From Megalobrama amblycephala (lineage: Eukaryota; Chordata; Actinopteri; Cypriniformes; Xenocyprididae), in NCBI RefSeq assembly GCF_018812025.1, contig NC_063054.1:12238422-12302421 (forward strand): a stretch of DNA of 64,000 nucleotides, in the 5' to 3' direction. Position numbers and translations under genes: made by a program. Below, in pieces: positions 23,067 through 34,867 of this stretch (positions are counted from its first letter, which is position 1; each line of letters opens with the position of its first letter). The notes below the pieces were generated by a model. It had not been told where the DNA came from, did no database searches, and was given only the letters and a program-made list of their open reading frames with translations.

Positions 23067-25137
23067 GTGAGTGTAAAAACACTGTGTATTAGAAGGTGTG
23101 ATGGGCTGTAGGCTGGCTCACATTAATCTACACCCAAAAAAACTGCAGATTTATGGCTTATGGCATAACAGACATGTTAAAATGACTTTTTTGACCACTT
23201 ATATCTAGTAATATGAGAATAATTAGTACATGTGGTTGTTGTTATTAGAATATTCATAATGTGTATTATTGTTTATTGTAGTCCAATAATTATTTATTAT
23301 TGTGTTATAAGCTAACATTAATTCTGAATATTGATTATCACACTTACACTAAAATAAATGGCCCACTAATTGGTTTTATATTCCCATCCCATGCTTGTTC
23401 ATGTATTAAATATTTTGGCTAATATAGTACTCAGCTCTGTTTACACAGTTAAACATGTTTCAATCTGTTCCAAATAATTCCACTGATTTTCTTAAAAGCA
23501 ACAAAGAAAACGGGCAAAAATTCTATTAAAAAAAATTATTTAGGGCAGTTAAAGTCTTTTGTATGTCTTCATTTAGATAGCTTCATTTAGTAAATGTGTG
23601 TGATATAATGTTGGATAGAGTACAGAGTGTGTCTTCTCTGTGGAAGAAAACATATAATACTGTCTGACTCGGGAATGTGTGTATGTGTCATATGAACTAA
23701 ATGGTATGTGCTTTTGACTGAGAGTATGTGTGTTTTTGTAAGGTAATTTTCGCTAGCTAAGACACACTGAAGTGATTAGACTCTGTGGAATGTGCGTGTG
23801 TGTGTGAGTGTGTGTGGGTTTGGGTTTTGACCTTTCAGTGAGTCACGTGTTCCATACAGTATAATAGTGGAACTGCTTACTACTGTCCTATGCCCCTTGG
23901 GTCTCTTTTCTTCTTCTGTTTCTTTCTCTTTTTTTTTTTTCTTGTCCAAGAAGAGAAACACACTGGTCAGCGTTTTAAGCCCAGGGCCTGCTGCGTAGTG
24001 TCAGTGGGTAGCTATACATCAAAGATGTTTGGAGTGAGCATCTCAGCAGGTCTGACACTCCTAATGCATAATAAAGAGAACACAGGGCCTACTTGCATTA
24101 AACCAGACCTCTGTGGCTCCAATAAGCACTTTCTACTTTGAGGCTTTGCACAGTCTGAATGAGTATTATACGCTCTAGAGCTAGATGAAGGGTGAAACAG
24201 CATCATGCAGGAATGACAGCTGTAAGGAATTCATCAGTTCTGGTTCTGTGATGGTTCAGTGTAATTTCTGTGCTAGAAGTGTCAATGAAGCTCTGATTGA
24301 ATGAAATGGAGCAGAATGCACAGGCAGTGACTCATAAGGCGGCTTGTAAAACCTAAAACACCATCTTAAAAATGCAACATTCAAGGCTGGATGTTCCTAA
24401 AAACTGTGAGACAAGAGACAATGCAATAGCTAATTAATAGCTAAGACTTTTTTAAGAAAACTTTTCTAAGAAGGATTTAACAACTAAAGCACAGCATGAT
24501 GTCATCACATTAATTAAAGTCTGCATGAAATGAAAGTTGCAATAGTCTTTTCTTCCTTATTGTGACATGTATCCGAGTTAAACAGCTTCTCGACCAAGAA
24601 GGAATAGACTCGATTTTGTCCATGGGAATTGTTGGATAGCTGTGATCTCATGTGAGTGACAGGTTGTCCCGTCCTTGCCAATATTACAAGGGCATATGAT
24701 TTTGAAAAAAAAAAAAAAAAAGTTAATAAATACTATATAATAAATAAATTAAATAAATAAATATTGCAATTTTCAATAAAACATAAGAAATGACAAGTTT
24801 GATTTCATGGTGACTTTAAAGCACCCTAAAATATCAAAACTTAAAATCAGTTACTAATAAGACAAACATCATCAAATTAAAAGTACTTTGTTAAAGCAAA
24901 GCCAAAAGTGTCATTTTTTTAAAGGTTTGTTCATGTCATAGAACAACATGTAGATATAAAGTTCACGTTGTTTAAATAAATGGTCTTATAATATAAAAAT
25001 GCAAGTACAGTATGTTAATATTGCTATTTTTAGCATAAAAGGGAAGTTAATTTATGTTTTCTTTGCCTGTATTCTATTGCTGAATCTTGGCACAAAATAT
25101 TCATATTTCATGGTAGGTGAATTTTAAATTTTGTAAG
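23067..25137. other. Gene-free stretch, possibly fyn first intron
   Basis: No supported exon or complete transposon. Contains TG-rich (23790-23820) and T-rich (23925-23941) runs and an A-run at about 24704. Confidence 0.45.
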
Positions 25138-25204
25138 TCATTGGACTGTTAGGATGAACCTTGTTTGGAAGTTAAACTGCAAGGTGAGTGATGTTTAAAC
25201 TGTG
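25138..25204 (+). repeat. 67-bp direct duplication, copy 1
   Basis: tcattggactgttaggatga through gtttaaactgtg. Matches 26477-26543 with a single mismatch, 1.34 kb apart. Confidence 0.9.
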
Positions 25205-25245
25205 CACAGTTCAGTTCAGTTTAAAAAAAAAAAATTAATTATGAA

Positions 25246-25543
25246 TAACACTTTACAATAAGGTTTCATTTGTTAACATTATTTAACTACATTAGTTAAC
25301 ATGAACAAACGATGAAAAATACTTGTACAGCCTTTAATTTTAACATTTACTAATACATTTTTAAGATAAAAAGTTGTATGTGTTAACATTTGTTAATGCA
25401 CTGTGAACTAAAATGAACATTTTTAAGTAACATTAACAAAGGTTAATAAATGCCGTAAAAATATATTGCTCATTGTTAGCTCATTCTAGTTAATGCATCG
25501 AGTAATGTTTACAAATGAGATCTTATTGTAAAGTGCTACCAAA
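25246..25543. mobile_element. MITE with ACACTTTACAATAAGGT ends
   Basis: Left AACACTTTACAATAAGGTTT and right ATCTTATTGTAAAGTGCT are inverted copies; about 300 bp, non-coding. The most complete of three related copies (16395, 18535). Confidence 0.75.
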
Positions 25544-26476
25544 TTTTTAATTTTTAAGATGAACCAAAAATTCTGTAAGTTTATCTGTTAGCTGAAGTAT
25601 TTCAGAACAGTTGGTTACCTTTTTCTTAGATTTCACCTAGCCGTGGGTTTGACACCAGCATGTATGCATGCATCACCCCAAATAAACGCTCAGCCTGCCA
25701 TCTCATACGTTCCACCATAACCGCCCACATGATTTACATGAGTGCCCACCTCAAAATATCACAGACGTTCCTTTAACCCACATAGTCTCAGTGGAGCTGC
25801 AGTTTCGTAGTGTGTTTGCATAATTAAGAGCGAGACCTTTAAATCGAGTGCAGTCTGTCACGTTCTGTGCTGTGGCATCTCTAAAGAGGGTTTATGGGGC
25901 AGCATTAATACTTTTTTAATGGACAGATGAGGATTGGATAAGCCCAGCTGTTCTGTTGTTCCCAGTCAGAGCTGTGACACACATTGTAGAGGCACTTGGA
26001 GGGCACACGGTTCTTGTTGGCGTCTTCACACACCACTATGTTCATTCAGAGAATGCAGCCTTACAAAGATCCTTTATCTGGCTGTTAACACTTGCACACC
26101 TAAGGCCACAGCTGAACATTCCTCTAATTCTAAATCCACACACACAGACAAATCAAGATGTAAGGATGTCAATTCTTGTTCTTTTTCTCTTTTTTTTCAG
26201 TGTTATAAAAAAGGAGCATTTTGAGTTACAAAAAAAAAAACAGTTTCACACCAAAAGTGCATTTTAAGTTTTTTTTGTCACATTACTTTTAAGGGCAAAA
26301 CCCTCTTTCTCATTCAAATTTATTTACTGTATATTACACTAATGAAAATGAGATTTTGTTCACTTTGCAGTATGCTGCTGACAATTTGGAAAGTTCACAG
26401 TAATCACAATGCAAAAAACTGTGCTAAAACTGGCTTAATTTTATTTATGCAATATATATATAATATATATATTATA
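25544..26476. other. Gene-free stretch
   Basis: Two overlapping open frames near 25934-26267 show no family motif and no splice or codon support. Nothing was recognised. Confidence 0.5.
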
Positions 26477-26600
26477 TCATTGGACTGTTAGGATGAACCT
26501 TGTTTGAAAGTTAAACTGCAAGGTGAGTGATGTTTAAACTGTGTGAATAAAACAACAACAACAAAATAATAGTGCACAGTTCAGTTAAAAAAAAAATTAA
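26477..26600 (+). repeat. Direct duplication, copy 2 with a 31-bp insert
   Basis: Bases 26477-26543 repeat 25138-25204. An extra CAA-rich 31-bp segment (26544-26574, ending gtg) follows, after which the shared cacagttcagtt-A-run resumes. Confidence 0.9.
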
Positions 26601-28637
26601 ATTTTCTTTGCAAGTGTAAATAGTTGTTAGATGCTATTTATATTTAGTGCAAATAGTGGCAGAGACTATTTGCACCTCAGTGTATTGTAGTATATTATAA
26701 AACAGTATACAGTGATAACAACATATTCAGTGATTATATTTATTAAAATCATAAATGGATGCCACCTTATTGGGAACGCCCTCTTCTACACGTAACACCA
26801 CACGATAAACACTTTTTTCCCAATATTAAATTCCCGTTAGGCACTTTGTTTCCACTTTTCAATTTTTTTAAATTAATTTTCATTTAAAAAAAAATGCTGA
26901 TTTGCTATGTTTGGAATGTTTGGAAAAAGGTGAATTCGAACTCGGGTCGGTCTCATCAAAATCCAACGCCACCCACCTTAAAGCCTATTCATACCAAGGA
27001 CAATTACTATAACGGCCTTGAATGGGCCTTTACTCTCCATGCCACTGATCCTGTTATCAGCTTGATTTTTTTTTTTGTAATTTTTTTTCTGGCTCAATTA
27101 GACAATGGAGGCTGGAGTTAGTCTACATAGCCTCTGCCAACAAGCTGCACTTGGTGTAAATAGACACTTCGAAATTTATTTTTATGAGACATTTTAGCTT
27201 TATATTTAAAGAATGGTAAAATTGTTGTACAGGTTAGAATGAATTATTAGAATGAATATTAATTGCAAAGACGGTGCAAGTTGTTGTTCTGTCTCTTTAG
27301 TTTCATTTTCTACTGTGAAACAATGGCCCGGACCAGTATTGCCACCTTGTACAACAACTGATGGGTGCAAAACAAATTCAGTGTGCATGAGCATCCTGTG
27401 TGTACAAAGTACGCAGCTACCAAAATTGTGCACTGCTTGTACTATTCTGGTGACAATTTGCGTCACACGTACAGTACGCGGACCCTGGGGTATGCGTAAA
27501 GTTCAAAGTATACTTTGGCCTTACTGTTGCTGTGGCCTGTGTTCATTCAAAATTGTACTGTCAATTTTCACAATGAAAATGTATTATGAGCAATACAAAT
27601 TTGCTTCTGTCATGATTCTCTAATTGTCATAAAAGCTGTAATTTTGACTTGAAAGCATTATTTTAACAAAAAATGTTAAAAGAGAACACAAGTCATTTTT
27701 GAAATGTGTGTTTAACCACAGTGCGAGTCGTGTAACATTTCAAATGACCTCCAGGCTGCATTTCTCAGATCAGTGGTTGGTGGTAAACATTAGGGCTGGA
27801 GACGTGGGTGGGGGTAATCTACAGTAGTAACAGCTATTTCTGTTGTTAATTTTGAAATAACCTTCTGAGCAGCTGCCTTTCAGCCATTCATATATATGCC
27901 TGTGAGTAGGGTCAAGCTTCATTTGACACAATCAAACCAACCGTGAACAGTCAAAAGGTTCAGCACTCATTACCTTTCTTAATGCTACTGCAGAAATGAG
28001 ATTTTACTTTGTTTGTGCATTAATTGCAACAATGCATAATACATTACGTAACGTAATACATTTTAACGTAGTATTGCAGTTTTCCAAACTGCACTGTTTT
28101 TCATATTATATTCCAGCATTTGGGAAAAGAAATAAGATATTACTGTAAAATTGCTTACAATAGCACTCACACATTTAAGAAGTTAAATTTTCTAGTTTTG
28201 TTATGTGTCAGTGATACCAAGATAGTGTTACATACATGCATTTGTGCAAGCATAATTGCAGAGGCAACAAAACAAAACCCAGCTTTGTGAGCATGCAACT
28301 TGGATGCACTGACCACATATGCACATGCACACTGAAGGGTCTTGTTTCCTGAGAAGTCTTGCTCCGACTGATGTTATGACTGAACTGTGCTCAGATGAAG
28401 TTTGTGGTGAAGTCACGTGCTATAGTGCTATAGTTCAATAGTTTGGGGCCTTTAATATTGTTTATTACTGTTGAAAGAAGTCTTTTATGCTCACCAAGGC
28501 TGCATTTAAAATAAATAAATAATTATACAGTAAAAGAAGTAATATTGTGAAATATTATTTCAATTTAAAATAACTTTTTTTTCTTTTTTAATATATTTTA
28601 AAATGTCATTTATTCCTGAGATGGCAAAGCTGAATAT
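26601..28637. other. Gene-free stretch
   Basis: No supported gene or complete element was seen; AT-rich with short homopolymer runs. Confidence 0.45.
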
Positions 28638-28645
28638 ATCTGCAT

Positions 28646-29656
28646 CAGTGGCGTGCAGTGGTGTTCTGAAATGAGGAGGCACATTTTTTTTTATGAATCA
28701 ATGTAAATTCATGTGCATTACTCTTAAAGTTGACACATCTTCCTTGTTAAATGAACATTACTTTACAGTACATCAAAAAAGAAAAAAAGAAACAAAATAC
28801 AATTCTATTTTGTAATTTTATATTAACAATGTAATGTTCTATTTATCAGAACCAAGTCAGTCTCATCAAGTTAGTGTTCTAAGCATTTCTACATTCATTC
28901 CAAAATAATAACTAAAGGCAATAATAATTTAAACAATATATTTTATTTGTGTATTGCGGTTTTTCGTTTTAGTTGTCAACCTAGGATATTTTGGATCATC
29001 AGTCATGCTCCTTAAACACTGTCTGTCACAGACACGAATTGTATTTTTAATTTCATTTCACCAAACTGATTGCACTAAAAAAAAACTCGCAGTCATCATG
29101 CTTTCAGTCCATTTCAAGTTTGATTTTGACGTCACATAAAGCAGTGATATCTAACTGGGTGATCTGTTTACTTACTTTTCAATTAGTCTTCCCATTGACG
29201 CCATCATTTGTTCAGTCAAACTGACGCGCGTAACGCGCACGTCAACAAGAGGCGGGATTTATCGCACAAGCCAATCATATCCAATCACAACCAATTACAT
29301 CCAATCATAGCGCGATGGAGACATTGCCTCCTCTCATGTGACTTTCCCCCATTCATTCTCAATTACCCCCCACAAAACCCACCGCACGCCAGGGGTCTGA
29401 TGATTTTCTATGGTTTCCTATGAGAGGAAAGGGAGGCATGACTCCATAGACTGTAAAGCATGACTCCCCTGTGTACCTTTACCTGCGGGTGTCGCTGTTG
29501 GACAGTGTTCCTTAAGAAATATGCGTGACTTGCGCTCTTTTTAATGTCATCATTTGTAATATTTGTGTTGTTTTATATGTAATATGGATTATTTTCTCAT
29601 CCTATTTTTTTTGAGGAGGCACTGCCTCCCTTGCCTACTCGGAGGAAACGCCCCTG
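28646..29656. mobile_element. Non-autonomous hAT-type element with perfect 8-bp target duplication
   Basis: Ends CAGTGGCG and CGCCCCTG form short imperfect inverted repeats. Immediately outside, atctgcat occurs on both sides (28638-28645 and 29657-29664). An 8-bp duplication and CAG-type ends are hallmarks of the hAT superfamily. Both ends read gaggaggcac nearby. No transposase frame is present in its 1,011 bp. Confidence 0.85.
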
Positions 29657-29754
29657 ATCTGCATTACATGTAATTTGTTTGGCAACAGTTCTTCTAAATC
29701 TAATTGATGGAGTGTGTAACTTTTCATTTCTTAAACAGAAATGTAGAAAGACAC

Positions 29755-30058
29755 ATTGTGGCCAAGATTCATCAGGCTCAAATTGTGAAAGAATGGTTGG
29801 AGGGAGCATGAAAAATCATTTGCATAAATTGGCACCTCTGAGTTCAGACCATTTATTCACACATCACAATATTTATTTCCATCAAGAGGTGCATCAATTT
29901 TTCAAGTCAAGCACTCTGTAAAGTCTACTCCAGCACATCCCAAATATTTTCTGTAAATTTAAGGTGTGGACTGGTGCCAATTCATGTGTGAAAATGATTC
30001 TTCATGCTCCCTCCCAACCTGTCTTTCACAATTTGAGCCTGATGAATCTTGGCTTTGT
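29755..30058. repeat. Inverted pair of Tc1-like transposase fragments
   Basis: The left segment (about 29760-29840) reads IHQAQIVKEW, resembling the region between the second and third catalytic residues of some Tc1-like transposases. The right segment (29970-30056) is its inverted copy, ending ctgatgaatcttgg. The arms are about 60 bp, well matched, with about 165 bp between them. No intact protein. Confidence 0.65.
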
Positions 30059-31530
30059 CATTCTGGAATATGGACCACACTGAGCTTTGCTTGTTTTTTG
30101 CTTGTTTTCCCACAAGTGGTCCGTCAACTCGTCCTGGACTATATCTGGATGAGTGTAATGTCTGGCTGAATCTCCATATTGACCTTTTACAGTGATTTAA
30201 TAGGTTGAGCCGCTTGTGTGGTAGAAACTCTGAGCGACTGAAGTCTGAAGTAAGCCGACATCTTTGACTTCAGTCAGCTTATTCAGCCTAGAGGCTCAAT
30301 GACTGACTGCACCTGACATGCCAATAGATCTTGCTATTGTTGACTCGTTGAAGTACTTTTTTCTCATGAACTTGTATTGTGCACTGTAAAACAGTAAAAA
30401 AATCACTAAATGAAATCAGTTCATTATACTTTAAATTTTTAAAAAGTTAATTCAACTTAAACATTTGTTATGTGAACTCAAAAACGAATTTTATTAACTC
30501 AATCTGAATAAGTTGGAAGAAATAATATGCTATTTTAAACTCTAATGATTTAAGATACAGAAATTAATTTAACCTAGTAGCTTGCATCTATGGCTGACCA
30601 CAACATATTTAAAAGAAATTTGAACTTATTCCATGGTTTCTAATTTATTTTTAAATAGTGTTTTCCAAGAAATTACATTTGTATAGCATAGGTTATGCTT
30701 TTATAGCTTTCATAACTAATTAACTAAAAGCTAATCAAACAAATACATAAACAATAATAAATACATGAATCTATTACTTACACACTTCAATTTTTAAGTG
30801 ATTAATTGTGCACCATTTGATCTGGTTCACTGAAATTAATCAAACTTACCATCTTAAGTAAAATTTTGCTATTAGTGTTTACATGACAGGTGCTATTAAA
30901 ACATTTCTGTCTTAACACTGATATTTCCAAGAAAAGGAAAGCTTGTCTAGTGACACTGTCTTTAAGAAAACTTTATAACCAAATAAAAAGCACATTAAAA
31001 TCATTGTGATATTCAAAATGTTGCGTAATATTATATCACCAGCAAAATCAATCGGAATATATTGTGAATATGTGCTCCCAACACGTTCACATTTGATGAG
31101 AGTATAGACTGTTCTCTCACACTGTCGATATTGTGCCATGCAGAGGAATCTAGTCTCCTAGCAACTGTGCGGGTTTGTCTGATGGGTCTCCTGTGCCTGT
31201 TTCTGACTGGCAGTTGTGTCACTGGAAATCCCTCATCACACAGTCACACATACATTTAAGATCAATTAAGAACCTTAGTATTAAGGTTTTCTTCGAGTAG
31301 AATTAAGCTTGATCACATCTACAGCAATATAATTTCATGAATCTTTCAATTTGTCGTAAATTTATGTTTAGTAAAAATGTAATGTCTGTGTGTGTGTGGT
31401 GCAGGTATTTCCTGCGTTGTGGGGGAGAAATGTCCCCACAAGGAAAGTAAAATGAGGAAAACGGCTTATAAAACATCTTAAATGATGTTTTCCTAAAGGG
31501 TTAGGTTTAGTGGATAGAATATTAAGTTTA
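30059..31530. other. Gene-free stretch with possible element remnant
   Basis: Around 30383-30520 the sequence (cactgtaaaacagtaaaaaa, ttaattcaacttaaac) resembles a decayed element with ACTGTAAAA ends. No gene recognised. Confidence 0.4.
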
Positions 31531-31532
31531 TA

Positions 31533-33124
31533 CAGGTGCTGGTCATATAATTAGAATATCATCAAAAAGTTGATTTATTTCACTAATTCCATTCAAAAAG
31601 TGAAACTTGTATATTATATTCATTCATTACACACAGACTGATATATTTCAAAAGTTTATTTCTTTTAATTTTGATGATTATAACTGACAACTAAGGAAAA
31701 TTCCAAATTCAGTATCTCAGAAAATTAGAATATTGTGAAAAGGTTCAATATTGAAGACACCTGGTGCCACACTCTAATCAGCTAATTAACTCAAAACACC
31801 AGCAAAGGCCTTTACATGGTCTCTCAGTCTAGTTCTGTAGACTACACAATCATGGGGAAGACTGCTGACTTGACAGTTGTCCAAAAGACAACCATTGACA
31901 CCTTGCACAAGGAGGGCAAGACACAAAAGGTAATTGCAAAAGAGGCTGGCTGTTCACAGAGCTCTGTGTCCAAGCACATTAATAGAGAGGCGAAGAGACG
32001 GAAAAGATGTGGTAGAAAAAAAGTGTACAAGCAATAGGGATAATCGCACCCTGGAGAGGATTGTGAAACAAAACCCATTCAAAAGATTCACAAAGAGTGG
32101 ACTGCAGCTGTAGTCAGTGCTTCAAGAACCACTACGCACAGACGTATGCAAGACATGGGTTTCAGCTGTCGCATTCCTTGTGTCAAGCCACTCTTGAACA
32201 ACAGACAGCGTCAGAAGTGGCTAAAGACAAAAAGGACTGGACTGCTGCTGAGTGGTCCAAAGTTATGTTCTCTGATGAAAGTAAATTTTGCATTTCCTTT
32301 GGAAATCAGGGTCCCAGAGTCTGGAGGAAGAGAGGAGAGGCACACAATCCACATTGCTTGAGGTCCAGTGTAAAGTTTCCACAGTCAGTGATGGTTTGGG
32401 GTGCCATGTCATCTGCTGGTGTTGGTCCACTGTGTTTTCTGAGGTCCAAGGTCAATGGAGCCGTATACCAGGAAGTTTTAGAGCACTTCATGCTTCCTGC
32501 TGCTGACCACCTTATGGAGATGCAGATTTCATTTTCCAACAGGACTTGGCACCTGCACACAGTGCCAAAGCTACCAGTACCTGGTTTAAGGACCATGGTA
32601 TCCCTGTTCTTAATTGGCCAGCAAACTCGCCTGACCTTAACCCCATAGAAAATCTATGGGGTATTATGAAGAGGAAGATGCGATATACCAGACCCAACAA
32701 TGCAGAAGAGCTGAAGGTCACTATCAGAGCAACCTGGGCTCTCATAACACCTAAGCAGTGCCACAGACTGATCGACTCCATGCCACGCCGCATTGCTGCA
32801 GTAATTCAGGCAAAAGGAGCCCCAACTAAGTATTGAGTGCTGTACATGCTCATACTTTTCATGCTCATACTTATCAGTTGGCCAAGATTTCTAAAAATCC
32901 TTTCTTTGTATTGGTCTTAAGTAATATTCTAATTTTCTGAGATACTGAATTTGGGATTTTCCTTAGTTGTCAGTTATAATCATCAAAATTAAAAGAAATA
33001 AACATTTGAAATATATCAGTCTGTGTGTAATGAATGAATATAATATACAAGTTTCACTTTTTGAATGGAATTAGTGAAATAAATCAACTTTTTGATGATA
33101 TTCTAATTATATGACCAGCACCTG
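31533..33124 (+). mobile_element. Complete Tc1/mariner transposon, 1,592 bp
   Basis: Begins CAGGTGCTGGTCATATAATT and ends with the exact complement, flanked by TA on each side (31531-31532, 33125-33126). Inverted ends extend about 200 bp with very few differences. A transposase relic fills the centre. Confidence 0.95.
31852..32836 (+). pseudogene. Tc1/mariner DD34E transposase, frameshifted
   Basis: Start ATG at 31852 (MGKTADLTVVQK). The N-terminal helix-turn-helix region (IAKEAGCSQSSVSKHINR) is followed by a frame change before a stop at 32035-32037. Catalytic residues remain: D in FSDESKF (32274-32276), D in FQQDLAPAHSAK (32543-32545) and E in LNPIENLW (32648-32650). The second D and the E are separated by 34 residues, so DD34E. 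The first D is in a different frame from the other two, and at least three frame changes are needed to read the whole protein. Ends KGAPTKY-stop. Inactive, but recently so by its well preserved ends. Confidence 0.9.
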
Positions 33125-33126
33125 TA

Positions 33127-34867
33127 TATCCCAGTCATCTCAATGGAAAAAAAAGTGTCCCAATCAACCTGAATTCACCCTATATGTTGTATCCAAGTCT
33201 CTAAATATATCTATAATATACCAGGAGAGAGCTAGCCGTTAGCATTTCCATTCATCTTAATGGCAATTGCTCGGCTGGTGCAGGACCCCCGAAAGTACAT
33301 TAAAACAAATCGACTGAATTGAGAACTCCAAACTTGAGGCAACCAGCTTCATTTTTGAGTATACTAAACTTATACTATAAAAAATGTTGTATCAACTTAA
33401 CAATTAAAGTTGGTCTGTGCTTTCATCAAACATAAGTTCTTCAAACTCAACTTTTTTTACTTGTGAATCCAAGTTCAAGCTTGCATTTTAAGTTAAGCTG
33501 AGCATTAACATTGCATAATAGAGATGTAGAACTTTTGTATTTAATCTAACTTGTATAATCAGTTTGTTGAGCAAAGTGAACCAAACAACTATCTGATGAT
33601 TATTTATTTCCACTCTCATTAGTTTTTCTGACTAATTAACGGGTGAGACTTTAATGTCCTGACATTTTGTTTAAAGATGTCTTGGCTGCTCCGGCTGCCC
33701 TCATAGGAGAAACACCTCTGATGGAAAGTTATTGTGGTTGTGTTGCTTTGTCATTGTCATTCTCAGGTTGACCACATCCTCTGGAGCTAACACTACATAC
33801 ATGCACACTATCATAGCAGCACTGCAAACAACGGTGTTTAGTGTTACAGCAGTGCAATTCACTGATTACCACACCCACTGGCTTTTAGTTTTGTCAAATG
33901 TGACTTGTGTAGCTTTTCAACTTGTGCCACTGTCTGAAAGGTTATAAGGAAATCTTTTCAAAGCCTTTCTGTATAATCTGAAACCTGCACCCACACAGAA
34001 AATTCTCTCTCAGCAGATCTGCAGCACCTTCTTAGCCTTGTTTTGTCAGTTTGATTTGCTGACGTTTATCGCCATCCTTCCATGGGTGTCATTTTTCACA
34101 TTTTATTTTTTGCTTGGTTATATTATAGCAAGAGTAACTCTACCATCTTTTAGTCTTTAGACATAACAGTTCCTTATCCTGCGTCTTCCCGGTGACTTCA
34201 CTTTGACTGAGCAGGCCAAGTTTCTGAACATTGAATTTAACCAATTGGCAAGATTTGCCACTTGCAGTTGGTGGAGGAGTTGAAAACAGAGATGTGGCTG
34301 GTGTTTGCCGACTTCATCAAAGATGAACTTGATTAGATACAATATCTGTCAAATGTTTCAGATGTTTTCATGAAGCAGCAGAAACACTTTTCATTCAGTA
34401 CTTTATGTATTACTTAACTCTTTCCGTACCAGCATTTTATTTTAAGTTGCCAGCCAGCACCAGCTTTTTTGATCATATTCAGAAAATTTCATGACCCTCG
34501 GGACATTTTTTTTTTTGTTATGAATATGTAAACAGTCAATATATCAAAAGAAAGAAGAGCCTCTGCTTTTTATTCTAGCTTCATCCATTCTTTTTTATTA
34601 GCACCTGAATGTGGGTACATTTAAAAAAAATAAAAATAAAAAAACCCAAAACATTTTGAACAAAAAGCTGGGAAAATTACATCCGGATCAGATTCAGAAC
34701 GATGAGCAATACACAGACCGAGTAGATCGAGTCCATCAGCACCCCCAAAGCTTCACAGTTATTACATTTTCATGGGTTTGACATTTTTCTTGGTAACGTT
34801 AGGCAGTTTGGATTTATATGCCTGTTTCAGTGCTTCCAGGTTCTACGTCAGAACAGCGTCTCATTAG
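33127..34867. other. Gene-free stretch
   Basis: No supported exon. Sequence near 33380-33560 (caacttaacaattaaagttgg) resembles AT-rich element interiors, but no ends were seen. Confidence 0.4.

Noticed and set aside
25934..26267. Overlapping 96- and 103-codon frames
   Set aside because: Two frames open over the same bases by chance; no splice signals or recognised motif.
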